Assembly: GCA_015067895.1 (NCBI GenBank)
Contig: SVLP01000001.1
Coordinates: 62,001-126,000, forward strand
DNA: 64,000 bases
Direction: 5' to 3'
DNA from: Oscillospiraceae bacterium
GTDB lineage: Bacteria > Bacillota_A > Clostridia > Oscillospirales > Oscillospiraceae
In this document: positions 56,432 to 64,000 of the stretch, piece after piece
Layout: each line of letters begins with the position of its first letter
Numbering within the stretch: position 1 is the first letter of the stretch
Translations under genes and position numbers: made by a program
The notes under the pieces: model-generated
Told to the model about the DNA's origin: nothing
The model's database searches: none
Seen by the model: only the letters and a program-made list of their open reading frames with translations

Positions 56432-58300
56432 ATGAAGAGGAACGTTCATATCACCGGACAGATGCCCGAGCACTGGCGGGAGGCTGTGGCGGAGCTTGAG
56501 CAGGATCTGGGCTTCACGCTGGCTGGCGACGGCATCGAGATCCGCTGCACCAGAGGTGACGGCATCGCGGTGGTCAGCGACGGCAGCTCCGTGGAGCTGA
56601 CCTGGAGCGCGGAGGTGGAATTTTTCCGGGCCCTGAGCCTGATCCCCGTGCCCCTGACTGCCTGCGACATCCATGAGAAGGCCAATTTCCAGTCCTCCGG
56701 CCCCATGTTCGACTGCTCCCGCAACGGCGTGGTGAATCCCGACGCCATGCGGTTTTTCATCCGTAAGATGGCTCTGATGGGCCTGAATCTCGGCATGCTC
56801 TACACCGAGGACACCTACGAGGTGCCGGGCCGCCCCTTCTTCGGCTACAAGCGGGGCCGCTACACCTATGACGAGCTCAAGGCTCTGGACGACTACGCGG
56901 CCATGTTCGGCATCGAGCTTTGTCCCTGCATCCAGACCCTGGGCCACCTGAAGATGATCCTCCACTGGCCCGCCTTCACCCATCTGCGGGATCATGATGA
57001 CGTGATCCTGGCGGATCTGCCGGAGACCTATGTGCTCCTGGAGGAGATGATCCGGGCCGCCACCGCCCCCTACCGCAGCAAGAAGATCCATCTGGGCATG
57101 GACGAGGCCTTCGGCGTTGGCCTGGGTGCCCATTACTACCGCTTCGGCCATGAGGATCCCCACGCCGTCATGGGCCGCCACCTGAAGACCGTCCTGGACA
57201 TCTGCAAAAAATACGCTCTGGAGCCCATGATCTGGTCGGATATGTACTTCCATCTGGACGGTCGGGATTACCACTCCGAGGGACTGCCCTCGGAGAAGGC
57301 CAAGGCAGCCGTGGATCCCAGAGTCACCCTGGTCTACTGGGACTACTATCAGAATGAGGAGGCGAAATACGCCGACGCCCTGTACAAGCATGCCCAGTTC
57401 CCGGCCCCCACGGTCTTCGCCGGCGGCATCTGGACCTGGACCGGCCCTGCGCCCAGCTATCCCACCACCTTCGGCAATACCATCGCAGGTCTGACCGCCT
57501 GCCGCAAGGCGAAGGTTCCCCTGGTTCTCGCCACCGCCTGGGGCGACAACGGTCAGGAGTGCAGTATGTACGCGGCCCTGCTGGGACTGCAGCTCTACGG
57601 TGAGCTGACCTACCGGGAGGAGTATGACGAAGCCTGGCTCCACGACCAGTTCCGCCGCTGCTGCCACGCCGATCCCCAGGCATTTTTGGACATGAGCCTG
57701 TTCAACTACCTGCCCGGCATGGCCGTGGGCACCTCCGGCAACCCCGCCAACGCGGGCAAGGTGCTGCTGTATCAGGATCCCCTGATCCAGCTCTATGAGC
57801 ATGACATGGCGGGCTACCCCATGTCGCAGCATTACGAGTCCCTGGTGGGCCGCTTCGCCCGCCATGCCGCAGAAAACCCCGAATACCCGGAGCTGTTCAA
57901 TTTCTATACCGCCCTGGCCCATGCCCTGGCCCTGAAGTGCCGCTGGCACGAGGAGGCAGGCCCCATCGTCCGCAGCGGCGACCGGGAGCGGGCCGCAGCC
58001 CTGTGTGAGGAGGTCGACGCCATCATCGATGCTGTCCACTCCCTGCGCATCAGCTGGCGGGCTCTGTGGGAGAAGACCAATAAGCCCCAGGGCTTCGAGG
58101 TCATCGAAGTCCGTCTCGGCGGCGTGGCCGCCCGATTCTCCACCGCCGGTGAGAAAATGCGGGCATTTGCGAATGGCGAGGCGGACACCATCCCGGAGCT
58201 GCTGGAGGAATGCCTGCCCCTGAGCCGCTATGACGGCAACCACTTCTCCTGCACCAACGTCATGGGCATGATCTCCACCCCCAGCAAGATCGACTGGTAA
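56432..58300 (+). CDS. GH20-type beta-N-acetylhexosaminidase
   Basis: A 622-residue exo-enzyme releasing terminal beta-GlcNAc or GalNAc. The short N-terminal domain leads into a barrel with YTEDTYEVPGRPFFGYKRGRYT (about 126-147), the catalytic Asp224-Glu225 pair in HLGMDEAFGVG, and GGIWTWTGP tryptophans (about 331). This is the intracellular GH20 type without signal peptide. Start at 56432 has an AAAGGAG site; an earlier in-frame ATG lacks one. xylB follows after 17 bases, so the three genes GH20-xylB-xylA form an operon. Confidence 0.85.
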   Translation: MKRNVHITGQMPEHWREAVAELEQDLGFTLAGDGIEIRCTRGDGIAVVSDGSSVELTWSAEVEFFRALSLIPVPLTACDIHEKANFQSSGPMFDCSRNGVVNPDAMRFFIRKMALMGLNLGMLYTEDTYEVPGRPFFGYKRGRYTYDELKALDDYAAMFGIELCPCIQTLGHLKMILHWPAFTHLRDHDDVILADLPETYVLLEEMIRAATAPYRSKKIHLGMDEAFGVGLGAHYYRFGHEDPHAVMGRHLKTVLDICKKYALEPMIWSDMYFHLDGRDYHSEGLPSEKAKAAVDPRVTLVYWDYYQNEEAKYADALYKHAQFPAPTVFAGGIWTWTGPAPSYPTTFGNTIAGLTACRKAKVPLVLATAWGDNGQECSMYAALLGLQLYGELTYREEYDEAWLHDQFRRCCHADPQAFLDMSLFNYLPGMAVGTSGNPANAGKVLLYQDPLIQLYEHDMAGYPMSQHYESLVGRFARHAAENPEYPELFNFYTALAHALALKCRWHEEAGPIVRSGDRERAAALCEEVDAIIDAVHSLRISWRALWEKTNKPQGFEVIEVRLGGVAARFSTAGEKMRAFANGEADTIPELLEECLPLSRYDGNHFSCTNVMGMISTPSKIDW

Positions 58301-58317
58301 GAGGAGGTACTATTATA

Positions 58318-59793
58318 ATGTATTACATCGGAATCGACCTGGGCACCTCGTCCACGAAGATGCTCCTGCTGGATGAGCAGGGCACCATCCATGCCAGCGT
58401 GTCCCACGACTATCCCCTGGAGTTCCCCCAGCCCGGCTGGAGCCAGCAGGATCCCGCCGACTGGTGGAAGGCCGTCCAAAAGGGCATGCCCCAGCTGCTG
58501 AAGAACATCGATGCCGCCCAGGTGGCGGGCATCGGCGTCGCCGGTCAGATGCACGGCCTGGTGGTGCTGGACAAAGACGACAACATCATCCGTCCCGCCA
58601 TCCTCTGGAACGACGGCCGCACCGCCAAGCAGGTGGACTACTTAAACAACGAGATCGGCAGGGACAGACTCTCTGCCCTGACCGCCAACATCGCCTTCGC
58701 GGGCTTCACCGCCCCGAAGATCCTGTGGATGCGGGAGAATGAGCCTGAGAACTTTGCAAAGATCGCGAAGATCATGCTGCCGAAGGATTATGTCAACTAC
58801 CTCCTCACCGGCGTCCACGCCTGTGACTATTCCGACGCCAGCGGCATGCTCCTGCTGGACGTTCAGCACAAGTGCTGGAGCAAGGAGATGCTGGACATCT
58901 GCGGCGTTCGGAAGGAGCAGATGCCGAAGCTCTTTGAGTCCTTCGAGTGCATCGGCACCCTGAAGCCTGAGATCGCCGCCCAGCTGGGTCTGCCGGAAAC
59001 CGTGAAGGTCTGCGCCGGTGCGGGCGACAACGCCGCCGCCGCTGTGGGCACCGGCGTGGTGGGTCAGGGCGGCTGCAACATCTCCCTGGGCACCTCCGGC
59101 ACCGTGTTCATTTCCTCCGAAGCCTTCGGCGTGGATCCCAACAACGCGCTGCATGCCTTCGCCCATGCCGACGGCGGCTGGCACCTGATGGGCTGTATGC
59201 TCAGTGCCGCCAGCTGCAACAAGTGGCTCCTGGAGGACATTTTCAAGACCAGCGACCACGCCGCCGAGCAGGCTCCCATTTCTGAGGAAAAGCTGGGCCG
59301 GAACCATGTCTTCTTCCTGCCCTACCTGATGGGCGAGCGCAGCCCCATCAACGATACCAACGCCCGTGGAACCTTCATCGGCATGACCATGGATACCACC
59401 CGCGCGGATCTGGTACAGGCGGTGCTGGAGGGCGTGGCCTTCGCCATCCGGGACTCCGTGGAGGTGGCCCGCTCCCTGGGCATCACCATCGACACCAGCA
59501 AGATCTGCGGCGGCGGCGCGAAGAGTCCCCTCTGGAAGCGGATCTTCGCCAACGTGCTCAGCGCGGAGCTGGAAGTCCCCGTCTCCGAGCAGGGCCCCGG
59601 CATGGGCGGCGCGATGCTGGCCATGGTGGCCTGCGGCGCACATGAGTCCGTCCGGGCCGCCTGTGAGCGGATCGTCGCCACCGCTGAAATCGTCAAACCG
59701 GAACCGGAGCTGACCGCGCTGTACGAGCAGCGTTATCAGCAGTTCCGCAAAATTTATCCCGCCGTTAAAACTTTGTTCCCTGAAATTCAATAA
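58318..59793 (+). CDS. xylB: Xylulokinase
   Basis: FGGY-family kinase (491 aa) phosphorylating D-xylulose. N-terminal phosphate-loop region [35 protein letters not shown] (about 97-103), the catalytic Asp in [12 protein letters not shown] (about 170-180) and C-terminal [27 protein letters not shown] lies just before the start. Followed by xylA after 13 bases, a standard xylose pair placed behind a hexosaminidase. Confidence 0.94.
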   Translation: MYYIGIDLGTSSTKMLLLDEQGTIHASVSHDYPLEFPQPGWSQQDPADWWKAVQKGMPQLLKNIDAAQVAGIGVAGQMHGLVVLDKDDNIIRPAILWNDGRTAKQVDYLNNEIGRDRLSALTANIAFAGFTAPKILWMRENEPENFAKIAKIMLPKDYVNYLLTGVHACDYSDASGMLLLDVQHKCWSKEMLDICGVRKEQMPKLFESFECIGTLKPEIAAQLGLPETVKVCAGAGDNAAAAVGTGVVGQGGCNISLGTSGTVFISSEAFGVDPNNALHAFAHADGGWHLMGCMLSAASCNKWLLEDIFKTSDHAAEQAPISEEKLGRNHVFFLPYLMGERSPINDTNARGTFIGMTMDTTRADLVQAVLEGVAFAIRDSVEVARSLGITIDTSKICGGGAKSPLWKRIFANVLSAELEVPVSEQGPGMGGAMLAMVACGAHESVRAACERIVATAEIVKPEPELTALYEQRYQQFRKIYPAVKTLFPEIQ

Positions 59794-59806
59794 GGAGGAG
59801 ATTCCC

Positions 59807-61117
59807 ATGTACTTTCCCAACATTCCCGTGATCCCCTACGAGGGCCCCGCTTCCACCAATCCCCTGGCCTTCAAGTTCTACAACCCCGACCAGGTGGTCG
59901 CCGGTAAGACCATGCGCGAGCATCTGCCCTTCGCCATGGCCTGGTGGCACAACCTCTGCGCCGCCGGTACCGACATGTTCGGCCGGGACACCGCCGACAA
60001 GTCCTTCGGCGTGGAGAAGGGCACCATGGAGCACGCCAAGGCCAAGGTGGACGCCGGCTTCGAGTTCATGCAGAAGCTGGGCATCGAGTATTTCTGCTTC
60101 CACGATGTTGACCTGGTTCCCGAGGCCGAGGACATCAAGGAGACCAACCGCCGTCTGGACGAGATCACCGACTACATCCTGGAGAAGATGAACGAGACCG
60201 GCATCAAGTGCCTGTGGGGCACCGCCAACATGTTCGGCAATCCCCGGTTCATGAACGGTGCCGGTTCCTCCAACTCCGCCGACGTGTTCTGCTTCGCCGC
60301 GGCCCAGGTCAAGAAGGCTCTGGAGCTGACCGTGAAGCTGGGCGGCCGGGGCTACGTGTTCTGGGGCGGCCGCGAGGGCTACGAGACCCTGCTGAACACC
60401 GACGTCAAATTCGAGCAGGAGAACATCGCCGCCCTGATGCGCATGGCTGTGGACTATGGCCGGAGCATCGGCTTTAAGGGCGACTTCTACATCGAGCCCA
60501 AGCCCAAGGAGCCCATGAAGCACCAGTACGACTTCGACGCCGCCACCGCCATCGGCTTCCTGCGCTACTACGGCCTGGACAAGGACTTCAAGATGAACAT
60601 CGAGGCCAACCACGCCACTCTGGCGGGCCACACCTTCCAGCACGACCTGCGCATCTCCGCCATCAACGGCATGCTGGGCTCCATCGACGCCAACCAGGGC
60701 GACTACCTGCTGGGCTGGGATACCGACGAGTTCCCCTTCAACGTCTACGAGACCACCATGTGCATGTACGAGGTGCTGAAGGCCGGCGGCCTGACCGGCG
60801 GCTTCAACTTCGACGCCAAGAACCGCCGCCCCAGCTACACCATGGAGGATATGTTCCACGCCTTCATCCTGGGCATGGATGCCTTCGCCCTGGGTCTGCT
60901 GAAGGCTGCCCGCCTGATTGAGGACGGCCGCATCGACGCCTTCGTTGCTGACCGCTACGCTTCCTACAGCACCGGCATTGGTGCCAAGATCCGCAGCGGT
61001 GAGACCACCCTGGCCGAGCTGGCCGCCTACGCAGAAGCCATGGGCGCCCCCGAGCTCCCCGGCTCCGGCCGTCAGGAGTACCTGGAGAGCATCGTCAATC
61101 AGGTGCTGTATACCTGA
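59807..61117 (+). CDS. xylA: Xylose isomerase
   Basis: A 436-residue class II xylose isomerase converting D-xylose to D-xylulose (and D-glucose to D-fructose). Catalytic His and Asp in [12 protein letters not shown] (about 100-106), metal ligands in [10 protein letters not shown] (Glu about 232), [13 protein letters not shown], and [12 protein letters not shown]. Full length, no truncation. AAGGAGGAG precedes the ATG. The operon ends with a terminator at 61154. Confidence 0.95.
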   Translation: MYFPNIPVIPYEGPASTNPLAFKFYNPDQVVAGKTMREHLPFAMAWWHNLCAAGTDMFGRDTADKSFGVEKGTMEHAKAKVDAGFEFMQKLGIEYFCFHDVDLVPEAEDIKETNRRLDEITDYILEKMNETGIKCLWGTANMFGNPRFMNGAGSSNSADVFCFAAAQVKKALELTVKLGGRGYVFWGGREGYETLLNTDVKFEQENIAALMRMAVDYGRSIGFKGDFYIEPKPKEPMKHQYDFDAATAIGFLRYYGLDKDFKMNIEANHATLAGHTFQHDLRISAINGMLGSIDANQGDYLLGWDTDEFPFNVYETTMCMYEVLKAGGLTGGFNFDAKNRRPSYTMEDMFHAFILGMDAFALGLLKAARLIEDGRIDAFVADRYASYSTGIGAKIRSGETTLAELAAYAEAMGAPELPGSGRQEYLESIVNQVLYT

Positions 61118-61153
61118 GTCAGTGCTGAGTGCTGAGTGATCCCCTAAATTCGA

Positions 61154-61185
61154 ACCGCCCCGGAAAAATCCGGGGCGGTATTTTT
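61154..61185 (+). terminator. Terminator of the GH20-xylB-xylA operon
   Basis: An 11-bp stem ACCGCCCCGGA and complement, with TTTTT. Confidence 0.88.
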
Positions 61186-61197
61186 GCGGGAAGCAAT

Positions 61198-61273
61198 GTA
61201 GGGAACGGCCTGTGTGCCGTTCCCCTTCGGTCGGGGCAGAAAAATGGGGAACGGCACATAGGCCGTTCCCTAC
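61198..61273. repeat. GTAGGG-type palindromic repeat, copy 4
   Basis: A 76-bp inverted repeat with arms GTAGGGAACGGCCTGTGTGC and its complement, the shortest and most perfect copy of this family. It lies between convergent xylA and GH35 genes. Confidence 0.85.
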
Positions 61274-61279
61274 AGTTGG

Positions 61280-63013
61280 TTATCCAAGATCGGGTTCGTC
61301 GACAAACTCCACGGTGGTGCTGTGGAAACCGTCACTCTCAAAGACGATGATCTCATTATCGCCCTGCCTGAGCAGAGGCGCGGGGACATACAGGGTCTTC
61401 TGGGGCCCGGCGGGGTTATAGAAGCGGCCGAGGTTGAAGCCGTTGAGGAGGACGAAGCCCTTGGTGAAGCCGTGGAGCTTCAGGAAGGTGTCCCTGGGCG
61501 TATCGCCGATGGTCAGCTTGCCCCGGAGGAACCGGGGACCCTCGGCGGAGGCAGACCAGCGCAGGCCGGTCAGGTCTTCCATGGGAAGACACAGCATCTC
61601 CCAGCCGAAGTGGAACTGCTGGCCCAGCCGGACGCCGTCCAGCAGGCCCTTTTTGTCGAAAAGCTTGGTGCCATAGTTGACCCGGCCCATGTTTTCCAGG
61701 AGGATCTCCAATTTTGCGGTCTCGCCCGCCTTCAGGCTCAAGCGCATCTCGTCCTTTCGGCGGCTGCGCTCCACGATGCCCAGCTGTTTTCCGTCCAGGA
61801 ACACAAGGCAGCGGTCATGGACACGGCCCAGCTCCAGGGAAAGATCCGTGATGGGGCCCCGGAGGGTGGTGCGGTAGAGGGTGTAGCCGAAGTCCTGACC
61901 CAGCTCCTCTTGGGTCTGGGTCTGGGCGGAGCGGATGGGGGAGGTGAGGGCGTCCGCCTGGGGCAGGAGGGAGGCCTGTTCGGTCAGCGCGACCGCGCCG
62001 TAGGCGGCCTTGGGGGCGTCGGAGACGGTCAGCTCGCCGGTGGCTCCCAGAAGTACGCGCACCGCATGGTACGCCGGGGTCAGGTCGCCGGACTCGGTGA
62101 GCAGGGCACAGTAATCGTAGCTGGTGATGGTGGGCTGGTACTGGCCCTGGGTGTGGTTCGCGCCGTTCAGGAAGCCGAAATTGGTGCCGCCGTGGAACAT
62201 GTAGAAATTCAGGGACGCGCCGGTATCCACCAGCTCCTTCGTGGCGGCGGTGATGTCCTCCACGGTGCGGGTGTGATGGGGCCCGTACCAGTGGTCGAAC
62301 CAGCCGCACCAGAACTCCCCGCAGAAGAGGGGGTCATCCCTGCGGAAGTCCCGGAGGGATTTGAAGTTTTCCACAGCACCGCTGCCGAAATTGACGGCGG
62401 CGGGAAGCCCCGGCAGGGTGCCGCCGGAGAGCGTCCAGTCGCAGCTGCCGTCGGCGGTGAAGCGCAGGCAGTCGATGCCCCCCTCGTCGTAGATGGCGTT
62501 CACGGCGGCCATGTAATCGTGGTCGTTGCCGTAGCTGCCGTACTCGTTCTCCACCTGCATGGCGATGATGGGGCCGCCGCGGGTAGCAAGCAGGGGCTTT
62601 ACCAATTCGAATACCTTCAGCAGGTAGGGTCGAAGCTGGTTCAGGAACCGTGCGTCGTTGCAGCGCAGGGGGATGCTGTCTCGCAAAAGACGGCTGGGCA
62701 GACCGCCCAGATCCCATTCGGCACAGATGTAGGGGCCGGGCCGCAGGATCACATTCAGGCCCAATTTCTGCGCAGTCCGGATGTATTTTACCAGATCCAG
62801 CCGCCCGGAGAAGTCAAAAATGCCCTCTTTGCGTTCGTGGAGGTTCCAGCAGCAGTAGGTCTCCAGGGTGTTGAAGCCGCATTGCCTGAGCTTTTCCATC
62901 CGGTCTTCCCAGTATTCCGGGCAGATGCGGAAATAGTGCATGGCGCCGGAGAGAATGCGGTAGGGCTTCCCATCCATGTGGAATTGTCCATTTTCAATGG
63001 TAAGAATGCCCAT
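61280..63013 (-). CDS. GH35 beta-galactosidase
   Basis: A 577-residue exo-beta-galactosidase of the BgaC/GLB1-like type, active on Gal-beta-1,3-GlcNAc or GalNAc ends. Barrel start FHMDGKPYRILSGAMHYFR, RPGPYICAEWDLGGLP (about 91-106), acid/base Glu157 in QVENEYGSYG, nucleophile Glu233 in FCGEFWCGWFDHW, then MFHGGTNFGFLNGA. C-terminal beta-sandwiches end in GFNLGRFYNPAGPQKTLYVPAPLL. No signal peptide. It starts one base after the upstream permease gene stop, so both are on one transcript. Confidence 0.93.
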   Translation of the reverse strand: MGILTIENGQFHMDGKPYRILSGAMHYFRICPEYWEDRMEKLRQCGFNTLETYCCWNLHERKEGIFDFSGRLDLVKYIRTAQKLGLNVILRPGPYICAEWDLGGLPSRLLRDSIPLRCNDARFLNQLRPYLLKVFELVKPLLATRGGPIIAMQVENEYGSYGNDHDYMAAVNAIYDEGGIDCLRFTADGSCDWTLSGGTLPGLPAAVNFGSGAVENFKSLRDFRRDDPLFCGEFWCGWFDHWYGPHHTRTVEDITAATKELVDTGASLNFYMFHGGTNFGFLNGANHTQGQYQPTITSYDYCALLTESGDLTPAYHAVRVLLGATGELTVSDAPKAAYGAVALTEQASLLPQADALTSPIRSAQTQTQEELGQDFGYTLYRTTLRGPITDLSLELGRVHDRCLVFLDGKQLGIVERSRRKDEMRLSLKAGETAKLEILLENMGRVNYGTKLFDKKGLLDGVRLGQQFHFGWEMLCLPMEDLTGLRWSASAEGPRFLRGKLTIGDTPRDTFLKLHGFTKGFVLLNGFNLGRFYNPAGPQKTLYVPAPLLRQGDNEIIVFESDGFHSTTVEFVDEPDLG

Positions 63014-63014
63014 G

Positions 63015-64000
63015 TCATGCCTCCTGTCCGGTGATGGTTCCTTCCCGCAGCTTCATGGCGGCCACCAGGGAGATGGGTAGCAGCAGCATGCCCAGCAGGC
63101 CAGCCAGCTTCAGACCCACGATCATGGCCACCAGAGTCGCCAGGGGGTGCAGGCCGATGGACTTGCCCACGATCCTGGGCTCCAGGGTGTGGCGGGTGGC
63201 GCAGATGGCCACGTAGAGAAGGATCACGCCCAGGCCGATCTTGAGCTTGCCCATGGCCAGAGCCACCGCGCCCCAGGGCAGCAGGATGCCTCCCACGCCC
63301 AGAATGGGCATCAGGTCGAACACGGCGATGCCGAAGGCCAGACCCAGCTTGTAGGGGATGTCCAGCAGCAGGAACGCGATCCACAGCTCCACGAAGGTGA
63401 TGCAGAACATGATGGAGTAGGACTTGATGTAGACCAGCACGGCAGTTCGGGCGTAGTTCACCACCTGCACCACGGAATCCCGGTGGGAGGCGGGGATCAG
63501 ACGCTTCAGGAACTCCACCACCGTCCGGTAGTCGGCGGCGATGTAGAAGGAGGCCACCACGGTGATGATGATGGTCAGCAGGGCAGCGGGGATGCTGATG
63601 ACGCCGCTGGCCAGGGCCTTGACCGCCCAGCCGGAGAATTGAGTTGCGTACTTGGCGATGGTGGAGGCGGCGGTCTTGCCCAACTCATTGACCAGCTGGG
63701 CCAGGGTCATGTCGATGGGCTCCAGGAACGTCTGGATCAGATCGCCCACCTGCCAGATCACGGGGTAGAGGTGGTCATAGACCAGATCCGGCACACTGGC
63801 GGCGAAATTGCTGATCTCCGAGATGACCTTCGCGGAGAAGAACACCATCGCCCACACCAGCAGCGCGTAAAAGACGATGCATAGGGCCACGGCGGCGTAC
63901 TTGTTGGTGCGCTGGTTCTTCAGCCGCAGCTGGCTCAGGGGCAGCTGGACGATGGAGGCGATCACGAAGCCGATGACGAAGGGCATCAAAATCGGCAGCA
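63015..64000 (-). CDS. AI-2E/YtvI-family membrane protein (5' end outside window)
   Basis: The C-terminal 328 or so residues of a polytopic protein of the AI-2E exporter-like (PF01594) superfamily; the frame stays open to the window edge. Seven or eight helices are visible, with the family motifs VASFYIAADYRTVVEFLKRLIP (about 145-166), VDLMPILGVGGILLPW-like segment and the C-terminal EPRIVGKSIGLHPLATLVAMIVGLKLAGLLGMLL. Possible identities are the sporulation protein YtvI or an uncharacterised permease; autoinducer transport is not implied. Its stop lies one base before the GH35 start. Confidence 0.85.
   Translation of the reverse strand, partial: LPILMPFVIGFVIASIVQLPLSQLRLKNQRTNKYAAVALCIVFYALLVWAMVFFSAKVISEISNFAASVPDLVYDHLYPVIWQVGDLIQTFLEPIDMTLAQLVNELGKTAASTIAKYATQFSGWAVKALASGVISIPAALLTIIITVVASFYIAADYRTVVEFLKRLIPASHRDSVVQVVNYARTAVLVYIKSYSIMFCITFVELWIAFLLLDIPYKLGLAFGIAVFDLMPILGVGGILLPWGAVALAMGKLKIGLGVILLYVAICATRHTLEPRIVGKSIGLHPLATLVAMIVGLKLAGLLGMLLLPISLVAAMKLREGTITGQEA

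Overview
The window looks like chromosome of a GC-rich Gram-positive gut anaerobe, probably Bacillota class Clostridia (Oscillospirales-like). This is inferred from strong AGGAGG-type ribosome binding sites, AT-rich TTGACA/TATAAT promoters, lipobox lipoproteins without outer-membrane genes, Lpl/Ytc-style sugar ABC permeases, a YesL protein, an Rnf-type flavoprotein operon and many glycoside hydrolases. Species cannot be assigned. I see no rRNA, tRNA, CRISPR array, prophage or intact insertion sequence. Coding density is high, and most gaps hold terminators, promoters or long palindromic repeats.

Layout. 1-5.5 kb: the 3' part of a type I pullulanase, then a reverse-strand set for threonine catabolism (aminotransferase, tdh, kbl). 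5.6-11.9 kb: a cobalamin-riboswitch-controlled DUF4430 (transcobalamin-like) lipoprotein, divergent from an operon of a duplicated-domain lipoprotein, ApbE, RnfC, RnfD, RnfG and a 147-residue membrane protein. That operon lacks rnfE, rnfA and rnfB. 12-22 kb: an RluA-type pseudouridine synthase, an ABC exporter, a GH31 glycosidase, a BlaI/BlaR1-like pair with an unusually large sensor ectodomain, an acyltransferase-like protein and a nitroreductase. 22-29.5 kb: uxaC and an operon of two Gfo/Idh/MocA oxidoreductases and two TIM-barrel sugar isomerases, facing an AraC regulator. 29.8-33.4 kb: an XRE membrane regulator and a more AT-rich pair of orphan genes bounded by two near-identical hairpins. 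33.5-40.7 kb: a branching enzyme with a histone-H1-like tail, TetR and AraC regulators, a D-lyxose/mannose-type isomerase, a PfkB sugar kinase and an aldose epimerase. 40.9-64 kb: a glycan-foraging region with GH2, GH29, GH3, GH38, GH20 and GH35 enzymes, a sugar ABC importer without its ATPase, xylB/xylA, YesL and an AI-2E/YtvI-type permease cut by the window end.

How it fits together. The last 23 kb reads as import of host or plant oligosaccharides followed by intracellular exo-trimming of alpha- and beta-mannose, fucose, beta-galactose, beta-glucose and HexNAc; none of these enzymes shows a signal peptide. Mannose could enter glycolysis through the lyxose/mannose isomerase and the PfkB kinase. 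The Rnf-like operon may move electrons from NADH to extracytoplasmic flavin domains. The most unusual items are the Rnf set without its E/A/B subunits, the riboswitch-linked transcobalamin-like lipoprotein, the histone-tailed branching enzyme, the orphan 31.1-33.4 kb pair and the several families of long intergenic palindromes.
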